This document shows, piece after piece, positions 1 to 6,751 of a stretch of DNA of 7,991 nt. The stretch lies in NCBI GenBank assembly GCA_946480065.1, contig CAMLJA010000083.1, forward strand, positions 1 to 7,991. The letters are read 5' to 3'. Source of the stretch: an uncultured Thermomonas sp. GTDB lineage: Bacteria; Pseudomonadota; Gammaproteobacteria; Xanthomonadales; Xanthomonadaceae. Within the stretch, counting starts at the first letter, position 1. Every line of letters starts with the position of its first letter. The position numbers were made by a program, and so were the translations under genes. The notes beneath the pieces are model-generated. The model worked only from the letters and a program-made list of their open reading frames with translations, was not told where the DNA came from and searched no databases.

Positions 1-1170
<1,170 letters not shown>

Positions 1171-1173
1171 GGC

Positions 1174-1211
1174 GGCATCCGGAGGCGCGGGTTGCGCGTG
1201 GAGGGGATGCC
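1174..1211 (-). promoter_or_regulatory. Hairpin next to the gcvP start codon, candidate riboswitch expression platform
   Basis: A perfect 7-bp inverted repeat, GGCATCC and GGATGCC on the transcript strand (arms 1205-1211 and 1174-1180), lies between the end of riboswitch aptamer II and the gcvP ATG. The 3' arm ends three bases before the start codon. The 24-nt loop can form a further 4-bp GC stem. No T tract follows, so it does not look like an intrinsic terminator; its position would instead affect ribosome access. That it is the switching element is inference; the repeat itself is directly visible. Confidence 0.45.
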
Positions 1212-1213
1212 CG

Positions 1214-1430
1214 TCTCTGTCCTTCTGCCTGAGAGTTTGGAAGCGCGCGGGCAGGGGAGGGGAGGCCTGCGCGACTTCGTGCCCCTTCGGCGCCGGTACC
1301 GCTTCGTCCGAGGCGGCGCCGATCTCTCCAGAGTGTGGTCACACGGCGGTCTTCGGCCTGAGCGATTCCGGGCGGTTGCGCCTTCGGCAGCGCCACCGGC
1401 CAATGGCCCGCGCGCTTCTCCCTCCGTGCG
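1214..1430 (-). promoter_or_regulatory. Tandem glycine riboswitch (two aptamers) in the gcvP leader
   Basis: This cis-acting RNA binds glycine and normally turns on glycine cleavage genes when glycine is abundant. Read on the minus strand, aptamer I runs from about 1428 to 1342. Its P1 is CACGG (1428-1424) pairing with CCGTG (1346-1342), and it contains GCCGAAGGCGCAA and CGCTCAGGCCGAAGACCG. A linker of about 8 nt follows. Aptamer II runs from 1333 to 1215, with P1 CTCTG (1333-1329) pairing with CAGAG (1219-1215). It contains CTCTGGAGAG, GCCGAAGGGGCA and AAACTCTCAGGCAGAAGGAC. These blocks and their order match the known class, including the Vibrio cholerae tandem example, and the downstream gene is gcvP. 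Aptamer II is close to consensus. Aptamer I deviates slightly in its last block (GAAGACC rather than AAAAGGAC). Whether control acts on transcription or translation is not shown; a start-codon hairpin at 1174-1211 suggests translation. Confidence 0.95.
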
Positions 1431-1435
1431 GCGCG

Positions 1436-1441
1436 ATTATA
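1436..1441 (-). promoter_or_regulatory. Perfect -10 box (TATAAT) for the gcvP/riboswitch transcript
   Basis: The minus strand reads TATAAT at 1441-1436, a perfect sigma-70 -10 hexamer in very GC-rich surroundings, 7 nt before the first base of riboswitch P1. The start of transcription would fall near 1430-1428, at the 5' edge of aptamer I. The -35 position about 17 bp upstream (around 1459-1464) reads CCGGCG and is poor, so an activator or another compensating feature may be involved. The permease stop codon TAA (1439-1437) lies inside this hexamer. Position and sequence make the promoter call likely, but it is unproven. Confidence 0.6.
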
Positions 1442-2738
1442 GCGCGGCGCGGCCCGGGCGCCGGCGCATCCACAGGTACACCGGCACGCCCGCCAGCAGC
1501 AGCACGGCGCCCCAGGCCAGCGCCTCGGCGCCCGCGCCCGACAGCGCGTACAGGCTGTAGACCAGGGCCAGCGCCGCGACCACGCGGCCGCCGGTGCCGC
1601 GGCGCAGCCAGGCCGCGCTGCTGGCCGCGTACGGCAGCAGGATGGCCGAGGTGGAGATCAGCAGGATGAAGGTGAACAGCTCCACCAGCGAGCGGCTGTA
1701 GCTGGCGATCACCAGCACCGTGGCCAGCACGCTGCCGGCCAGCACCCCGAACACCGGGGTGCCGCTGCGGTCCAGCCGCGCGAACGCGCGCGGGAACAGG
1801 CCGTCGCCGGCCGCCGCCAGCGAGACCTGCGCGCAGACCATGACCCAGCCGTTGATGGCGCCGAAGGTGGACACCGCGGCCAGCGCGGCCACCGCCAGCG
1901 CCGCGCCCGGCCCCCAGACCCGGCCGGCGGCCTCGGCCATCGGCGCGCCGGAGGCCTTGAGCACGTCCGCCGGGACCAGCCCGATCACCGCGGTGCAGGC
2001 CAGGATGGTGGCCACGCCGGCCAGCAGCGTGCCCAGCAGGGTGGCGCGCGGGATGGTGCGCGCCGGGTCGCGGATGGCGCCGGCCGGCACGGTGGCGACC
2101 TCCAGCCCGCACAGCGCCCACATGGTCAGGATCACGGTGGTCCGGGCCACCCCCGGCAGCGGCTCGCCGCTGGGGTTGAACGGCACGTAGCGTGCGGCGT
2201 CCACCCACCACAGCGCCACCAGCCCGAACAGCAGCAGCGGCAGCAGCTTCAGCGCGGTCAGCAGCACCTGCAGCCGGCCGGCCTCGCGCAGGCCGGCCAC
2301 GTTCACCAGCGCGCAGGTCCACAGCGCCGCCAGCGCGCAGGCGGCGGCGCGCACCGGGGTGGCGGTCAGCGCCGGGAAGATCGCGCCCACGCTGCCGGCG
2401 AAGGCGACCGCGATCGCCGCCATGCCGGACCAGATCGAGATCCAGTAGCTCCAGGCGATGCCGAAGCCGGCGGCGTCGCCGAAGCCGCGGCGCGCGTAGG
2501 CGTAGGGCCCGCCGGTGCACGGCCAGTGCACCGCCAGCCGCGCGAAGGTGGCCGCCAGCAGCAGCGCGCCGGCCAGCGCGATCCCCCAGCCCAGCAGGCT
2601 GGCCGCGCCGTAGGGCGCCAGCGCCGCGGGCAGCAGGAACACCCCGCTGCCGATCATGCTGCCGACCACCAGCGCGGTCGCCATCCACAGCCCCAGCGGC
2701 GGCTTCGCCGCGGGGCGGCCCTGGTACGACTCGCTCAT
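1437..2738 (-). CDS. APC superfamily amino acid/polyamine transporter, AdiC-like
   Basis: This 433-residue inner-membrane transporter has about 12 hydrophobic segments and the usual length for the basic amino acid/polyamine antiporter branch. TM1 carries the substrate-loop signature GSMIGSGVFLLP (residues 26-37). Other AdiC-like blocks are GGPYAYARRGFG (76-87), TMWALCGLEVATVPAG (205-220) and GDGLFPRAFARLDRSGTP (311-328). By alignment from memory to E. coli AdiC, Trp207, Glu213 and Trp298 match its Trp202, proton-linked Glu208 and Trp293, whereas AdiC Asn22 is replaced by Ser27. The substrate therefore cannot be stated: it may be an amino acid or amine, by exchange or proton-coupled uptake. 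The ATG start overlaps the TGA of the upstream oxygenase gene (ATGA, 4 bp), implying translational coupling. The stop codon lies within the gcvP promoter -10 box. An N-terminally extended reading through the oxygenase region is open but spurious. Confidence 0.9.
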   Translation of the reverse strand: MSESYQGRPAAKPPLGLWMATALVVGSMIGSGVFLLPAALAPYGAASLLGWGIALAGALLLAATFARLAVHWPCTGGPYAYARRGFGDAAGFGIAWSYWISIWSGMAAIAVAFAGSVGAIFPALTATPVRAAACALAALWTCALVNVAGLREAGRLQVLLTALKLLPLLLFGLVALWWVDAARYVPFNPSGEPLPGVARTTVILTMWALCGLEVATVPAGAIRDPARTIPRATLLGTLLAGVATILACTAVIGLVPADVLKASGAPMAEAAGRVWGPGAALAVAALAAVSTFGAINGWVMVCAQVSLAAAGDGLFPRAFARLDRSGTPVFGVLAGSVLATVLVIASYSRSLVELFTFILLISTSAILLPYAASSAAWLRRGTGGRVVAALALVYSLYALSGAGAEALAWGAVLLLAGVPVYLWMRRRPGRAAL

Positions 2739-3817
2739 GCCGGGTGTCCCTGGTCGGGTGGGGGATCCGCGCGGTAGGCCGCGCGCAGCAGTTCGTGGAA
2801 GTGGTGGACGCCGCTCTCGCGCAGCGGGTTGAGGTGACCGGGCAGGTAGCTGCCGGAGGCCAGCCCGCGCTGCACGTCCTCGCAGATGCCCAGGTCCTCG
2901 CGCTGCACCTCGTCGCTGAAGGCCAGGTCGGCCGCGCGCCGCGCGCCATCGCCGGGATCGGCGTAGTAGCTGTCGAACACTACCCGGCAGCGGTCCACGC
3001 CCAGCGGCACCACGCGGTTGGTCTGCAGGCGCCCCGGCAGGATGTTGAGCATGGTGTTGGGCCACAGCCAGTAGTACAGCGCGTCGCCGCTGCCGTACAG
3101 GGCGTCGTCGCTCTCGAGCGGGCTCCACTGCAGCGAATGCCAGCGCGCCAGTTCGGTGCGGTAGCTGCGGTAGTCCAGCAGCCGGTTCAGCCCGGGGTGC
3201 ACGTGCGGGACGTGGTAGCCCTCCAGGTAGTTGTCGACGTAGACCTTCCAGTTGCAGGCGATCTCGTAGCCGACGCGCTGGTGGCCGCCATAGCGTTCCA
3301 GCCCGCGCCCGGGGCCCAGGCGCGCGTCGATGCCGGCGACGAAGGCGTCGAAGTCCGGCGCGCCGGCCGCGTCGACGGCGGCGAACACCAGCCCCTGCCA
3401 GACCCGCACCGCCAGCTGCGGCAGCGCGACGGCGGCGACGTCGAAGCCGTCCGCGTCCTGCATCTCCGGGGCCGAGCGCAGCCGGCCGTCCAGCGCGTAG
3501 GTCCAGCCGTGGTAGCGGCAGCGCAGCGCCTTCGCGCCCAGGCCGTCGCACTGGGCGATGGGCCCGGCGCGGTGGCGGCAGACGTTGTGCATCACCCGCA
3601 CCTTGCCGTCGGCCCCGCGCACGGCCACCACCGGCAGCCCGGCCAGGTCGGCGACCGCATGGTCGCCGGCGCCCTGCAGCTGCGAGACGTGCGCCACCAG
3701 CTGCCAGCCGCGGTCGAACACCGCCCGGCGGTCGCGCGCCGCCATTGCCGGGTCGGCGTAGTACCGCCCCGGCAGCGCGGTGGCGGTGGCGGCGGGCTGC
3801 GGGGACAGGGCGTCCAC
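2735..3817 (-). CDS. Rieske [2Fe-2S] non-haem iron oxygenase, alpha subunit (quaternary-ammonium-type)
   Basis: This 360-residue cytoplasmic oxygenase subunit has an N-terminal Rieske domain and a C-terminal mononuclear iron domain. The Rieske ligands are Cys80, His82, Cys100 and His103 (CRH, then CRYHGW). The catalytic iron site is in NWKVYVDNYLEGYHVPHVHP (189-208), with probable ligands His202 and His207 and a third acid, probably Asp308. The bridging position is Glu199 rather than the usual Asp, as in carnitine oxygenase CntA. The C-terminal blocks CEDVQRGLASGSY and ESGVHHFHELL also resemble choline, glycine betaine and carnitine oxygenases. A monooxygenase or demethylase acting on an N-methylated or quaternary amine is therefore likely; the exact substrate is unknown. 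No reductase partner is encoded in the window. The start is GTG, 22 bp after the peptidase stop, with a weak ribosome site; the 3' end overlaps the permease start by 4 bp. The family is confident, the substrate class moderate. Confidence 0.92.
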   Translation of the reverse strand: MDALSPQPAATATALPGRYYADPAMAARDRRAVFDRGWQLVAHVSQLQGAGDHAVADLAGLPVVAVRGADGKVRVMHNVCRHRAGPIAQCDGLGAKALRCRYHGWTYALDGRLRSAPEMQDADGFDVAAVALPQLAVRVWQGLVFAAVDAAGAPDFDAFVAGIDARLGPGRGLERYGGHQRVGYEIACNWKVYVDNYLEGYHVPHVHPGLNRLLDYRSYRTELARWHSLQWSPLESDDALYGSGDALYYWLWPNTMLNILPGRLQTNRVVPLGVDRCRVVFDSYYADPGDGARRAADLAFSDEVQREDLGICEDVQRGLASGSYLPGHLNPLRESGVHHFHELLRAAYRADPPPDQGHPA

Positions 3818-3839
3818 GGCCGTCCGGTCGGCGCCCGGG

Positions 3840-5822
3840 TCAGCCCGCCTTCGGCTGCGGCGCAGCCGCGCCGGCGTTCCAGCCGCAGGCCTGCCCGGCG
3901 TTCTGCTGCTTCAGCCAGTCCTGCAGCGGCGCGAAGTATTCCAGCACCGCGGAGGCGTCCATCTTCTCGCCGCCGGTGAGCTCCTTGAGGGTCTTCTGCC
4001 ACGGCTGGCTGGCGCCCTTGGAGAGCATGGCCCAGTACTTCTCGCCCGCGGCCTTGTCGCCGTAGAAGCTGCATTCGTACAGCGGGCCGGTGTGGCCGGA
4101 CGCGTCGCACAGCGCCTTGTAGAACTGGAACTGCAGGATGTCGGCGAGGAAGTAGCGGGTGTAGGGCGTGTTGCCCGGCACGTGGTACTTGGCGCCCGGG
4201 TCGAAGAACTCCTCGCCGCGCGGGGTGGCCGGGGCCACGCCCTGGTACTTCGCCTTCAGCGCCCACCAGGCGGTGTTGTACTGGTCCGGCTTGATCGAGC
4301 CGTCGAACACGCCCCAGCGCCAGCGGTCGATCATCAGGCCGAACGGCAGGAACGCCACCTTCGCCAGCGCCATCCGCATCTGCGCGTTGACCAGCGCCTC
4401 GCGGCTCTGCTGCTGCTCGCCCACCAGGCCCACCGAGTGCAGGTAGGCCGGGGTCATCGCCAGCACGATGGTGTCGCCGATCGCCTCGTGGAAGCCGTCG
4501 TGGGCGCCGGCCTGGAAGATTGGCGGCTGCTTGTTGTAGGCCAGGTCGTAGTAGAGGTGGCCGAGCTCGTGGTAGATCGTGGTCAGGTCTTCCTCGGTCG
4601 GCGCGATGCACATCTTGGTGCGCACGTCGCCTTCCATGTTCATGTCCCAGGCGCTGGCGTGGCAGACCACCTCGCGGTCCAGCGGCTTGAGGAACTGCGA
4701 CTTCTCCCAGTAGCTGTCCGGCAGCTTGGGCATGCCCAGCGAGACGTAGAAGTCCTGCGCGCGCCCGGTCATCTTCTTCGCGGTGGCCAGCGCGGCGGCG
4801 CGCTCGGCCATGAACGCGCGGCGGGCCTCGGACCCTTCGCCGCCCGGCCTGGCGCGCGCGCTGGCCAGGTCGGCCCGGGCGATGGCCTCCAGCGCGCCGT
4901 TGACGTCCAGGCTGCCGGCGCCCGGGTAGGGCTGCAGCAGGTCCCACAAGTTGCTCCAGTCCTGCTGCCACAGGTTGCCCATCAGGTGGGCGGGCAGCAT
5001 GCCGCCGGCCACCTCGCCCTTGTCCTTGCCGTACTTCGCGTCCAGCCGGCCGCGCGCATAGCAGTGCAGCTGCTCGTACAGCGGCTTGACCTGGTCCCAC
5101 AGGCGGTCGGTCTCGGCGGCGAGTTCGACCGGGCTCATGTCGTAGCCGGAGCGCCACATCTCGCCGGCATCGGCGAAGCCCATGTCCCTGGCGCCCTCGT
5201 TCACCAGTTCGGCGAAGCGCACGTAGTCCTTGCGCATCGGCACGCTGATGGTGTGCCAGCCCCGCCACGCCTCCAGCTGGGCGTCGTAGTCGCGGCTCCG
5301 GGCCAGCACGTCGCTGAGTTGGCCGATGTCCCGGCAGGCCTGCGCCTCGCCCTCGCCGGTGCAGTAACTGCCGGCGCCGTACATGCCCTCCATGCGGGTG
5401 GCGATGCGGGCCAGCTCCTCCAGCTTCTTCGGGTCGCGGGGCGCCGGCATGGCGGTCATCAGCTTGAGCAGCTTGATCGCGCGCGCGGTCTCCGGCGACA
5501 GCTGCTGGCCGTCGTAGCGGTGCGACTGCTCGATCCAGCCGTTGAGCGTGGACAGCCAGCGCTCGTTGGCCTTCGCAGCCAGCAACTCGCTGTCGCTGTT
5601 GATGTAGGTGTTGGAGAGCCACTGCGCCGAATTGAGCTCGGCGCTGATGGCGCGCAGCTCGCGGTTGACGCGGGCGACGAACTGGTCGGCGGTCTCGCCG
5701 GCCGGCGCCGCGGCCTGGCCGGCGGGGCCGGCGGCGGGCGGCGGGCTGGCCTCGCGGCTGCAGGCGGACAGGCCGAGGCTGCCGGCGACGGCAAGGGCGA
5801 GCAGGGCGATGCGTGGCTTCAC
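3840..5822 (-). CDS. M2 family peptidyl-dipeptidase (ACE-like), predicted lipoprotein
   Basis: This 660-residue zinc dipeptidyl-carboxypeptidase is related to angiotensin-converting enzyme and would cleave C-terminal dipeptides from short peptides. The zinc site is HELGH (His418, Glu419, His422) with the third ligand Glu446 in HEAIGD. ACE-like substrate residues are kept in AKYHVPGNTPYTRYF: Lys545 and His547 match human ACE Lys511 and His513, and Arg556 and Tyr557 match the chloride-site Arg522 and Tyr523. The N-terminus has a short basic start, a hydrophobic stretch and the lipobox LSAC with Cys21, predicting lipoprotein export and membrane anchoring; an Ala/Pro-rich tether follows. The GTG start is preceded by AAGG and gives a complete signal peptide. 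Length and domain coverage are typical of single-domain bacterial members, of which a Xanthomonas enzyme is known. It appears to be first in a unit with the oxygenase and permease, suggesting peptide-derived products may be handled by them, though this is inference. Confidence 0.97.
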   Translation of the reverse strand: MKPRIALLALAVAGSLGLSACSREASPPPAAGPAGQAAAPAGETADQFVARVNRELRAISAELNSAQWLSNTYINSDSELLAAKANERWLSTLNGWIEQSHRYDGQQLSPETARAIKLLKLMTAMPAPRDPKKLEELARIATRMEGMYGAGSYCTGEGEAQACRDIGQLSDVLARSRDYDAQLEAWRGWHTISVPMRKDYVRFAELVNEGARDMGFADAGEMWRSGYDMSPVELAAETDRLWDQVKPLYEQLHCYARGRLDAKYGKDKGEVAGGMLPAHLMGNLWQQDWSNLWDLLQPYPGAGSLDVNGALEAIARADLASARARPGGEGSEARRAFMAERAAALATAKKMTGRAQDFYVSLGMPKLPDSYWEKSQFLKPLDREVVCHASAWDMNMEGDVRTKMCIAPTEEDLTTIYHELGHLYYDLAYNKQPPIFQAGAHDGFHEAIGDTIVLAMTPAYLHSVGLVGEQQQSREALVNAQMRMALAKVAFLPFGLMIDRWRWGVFDGSIKPDQYNTAWWALKAKYQGVAPATPRGEEFFDPGAKYHVPGNTPYTRYFLADILQFQFYKALCDASGHTGPLYECSFYGDKAAGEKYWAMLSKGASQPWQKTLKELTGGEKMDASAVLEYFAPLQDWLKQQNAGQACGWNAGAAAPQPKAG

Positions 5823-5864
5823 GGGAACGTACCTTGGCGGCGTGCGGCGGGCGCGGGAACCGCA

Positions 5865-5892
5865 AGGCTACCGCGTCCAGCGCGCGCCGCAA
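5865..5892 (-). promoter_or_regulatory. Weak candidate sigma-70 promoter for the peptidase-oxygenase-permease unit
   Basis: In the 89-bp gap upstream of the peptidase, the minus strand has TTGCGG (5892-5887) and TAGCCT (5870-5865) separated by 16 bp, placing a start about 40 nt before the GTG. Both hexamers are imperfect and the area is GC-rich, so this is only the best candidate seen. No other regulatory sequence or terminator is evident in this gap. Confidence 0.22.
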
Positions 5893-5911
5893 GCGCGGAG
5901 CGCCAGGCGCG

Positions 5912-6400
5912 CTAGCGCGCGTCCGGCAACAACAGGGCGCGGCGGTCGTCGACCAGCCCCCGCGCCCGCAGCCACGCCCACGCCGCCTCGGCGTCGCGCT
6001 CCACGTAGGCGGCGGCCGAGCCCAGCCGGAAGGTGTAGCCCCAGGCGTCCATGTCGGCCAGCACCCGCGCGCGCCCGACGCCGGGCAGGGCGTCGCCCAG
6101 CAGCGCCTGCAGCACGCAGACCGCGTCCTCTTCCTCCACCGAGTCGGTGGCGTCGGTGTGCACCGCGGCGCGGCGCCCGGGCGGCAGCACGATCAGGTGG
6201 CCGGCCTCGTGCAGCAGCGAATGCACCGGGGTGTCGGCGCGCGCGAACACGGTGGCGCCGACGATGCCGGCCTCGGCGTCGCCCCAGTAGCTGCCCGGGA
6301 TCGGGTCGCCGTCGGCCACGCGCACCAGCGCCAGCCCGAAACGCGCCAGCAGCGCGGCGGCGGACTCGAAGCCGATGTCGGAAAGGACGAGGACTGGCAT
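5912..6400 (-). CDS. Uncharacterised 162-residue protein with a HEAGH zincin-like motif
   Basis: I do not recognise this family by name. The protein has a mixed alpha/beta composition with no signal peptide or membrane segment, so it is probably cytoplasmic. Residues 60-71 read HSLLHEAGHLIV, a classic zincin helix with His64, Glu65 and His68. An acidic cluster at 89-92 (EEED), about 21 residues later, could supply a third ligand as in gluzincins. The C-terminal half contains DMDAWGYTFRLGSA (117-130) and an alpha-helical tail rich in Ala and Trp. The ATG at 6398-6400 is the only ATG, GTG or TTG in frame between the minE stop and the conserved-looking region; no clear Shine-Dalgarno is visible. 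It sits 85 bp after minE, separated by a strong hairpin, and 89 bp before the peptidase gene, so it may be monocistronic. Coding potential is supported by frame and composition. A metallopeptidase function is only a possibility, and degenerate or non-catalytic zincin folds exist. Confidence 0.8.
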   Translation of the reverse strand: MPVLVLSDIGFESAAALLARFGLALVRVADGDPIPGSYWGDAEAGIVGATVFARADTPVHSLLHEAGHLIVLPPGRRAAVHTDATDSVEEEDAVCVLQALLGDALPGVGRARVLADMDAWGYTFRLGSAAAYVERDAEAAWAWLRARGLVDDRRALLLPDAR

Positions 6401-6448
6401 GCCGTGGTGGCGCGGGTGCCGGCCGTGGTTGCCGGAACGGCGGTTCGA

Positions 6449-6483
6449 CCCGGTCGCTCCCGTCGCGGCGGGAGCGACCCGGG
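6449..6483 (-). terminator. Strong GC hairpin after minE, possible terminator or REP-like palindrome
   Basis: An 11-bp perfect inverted repeat, GGTCGCTCCCG (6452-6462) and CGGGAGCGACC (6469-6479), encloses a 6-nt loop; one bulged base then allows three more GC pairs outward. It begins six bases after the minE stop. No T run follows on either strand, so it is not a textbook intrinsic terminator. It could stop or pause transcription, protect the min mRNA 3' end, or be a copy of a dispersed repetitive palindrome. The structure is certain, its function is not. Confidence 0.6.
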
Positions 6484-6485
6484 GG

Positions 6486-6749
6486 TCAGAGCGCAGGCGC
6501 GCCCCGTTCCGGCAGCGACACCGAGATGTCCAGCACGTCGTGCTCGCCATCCTTGACCACGTCCACCTTCACCGCGTCCACGTCGACCGCCACGTATTTG
6601 CGGATGACCTCCAGGATCTCGCGGCGCAGCAGCGGCAGGTAGTCGGGCGCGCCGTGCGAGCTGCGCTCCTGCGCGATGATGATCTGCAGCCGGTTCTTGG
6701 CGACCGACGCCGTGTTCTTGCGCGGCTTGAGGAAATCGAAGATCGCCAT
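6486..6749 (-). CDS. minE: Cell division topological specificity factor MinE
   Basis: MinE stimulates the MinD ATPase at the membrane and drives pole-to-pole MinCD oscillation, restricting FtsZ rings to midcell. The 87-residue product has the usual MinE length. Its N-terminal membrane/anti-MinCD segment includes [12 protein letters not shown] (4-15) and [12 protein letters not shown] (19-30); the C-terminal topological specificity domain spans about 35-80 and includes [15 protein letters not shown]. The ATG at 6747-6749 is preferred over an in-frame TTG two codons upstream, because family members begin MAIFDF. It lies two bases after the minD TGA, with GGGGG-rich sequence inside the minD end as a possible ribosome site, implying tight co-translation. 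Confidence 0.97.
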   Translation of the reverse strand: MAIFDFLKPRKNTASVAKNRLQIIIAQERSSHGAPDYLPLLRREILEVIRKYVAVDVDAVKVDVVKDGEHDVLDISVSLPERGAPAL

Positions 6750-6751
6750 GC

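Noticed and set aside
1437..3551. A longer permease frame suggesting an N-terminal fusion
   Set aside because: The part upstream of 2738 is the oxygenase gene read in the wrong frame and is low-complexity. The ATG at 2738 fits the family and forms a standard ATGA overlap.
2192..3979. Long plus-strand open frame opposite the permease and oxygenase
   Set aside because: It begins with an Arg/Pro/Ala-rich stretch, has no domain, and runs antisense to two genes with definite motifs.
3780..5915. Very long plus-strand open frame antisense to the M2 peptidase gene
   Set aside because: Its translation is low-complexity (rich in Ala, Gly, Val, Arg, His) and matches no family. It mirrors the codon structure of the well-supported minus-strand gene, as is usual in GC-rich DNA.
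5912..6550. Longer start for the HEAGH protein overlapping minE
   Set aside because: The extra 50 residues are minE sequence and the hairpin read in another frame, with Arg-rich nonsense composition. The ATG at 6400 is the plausible start.
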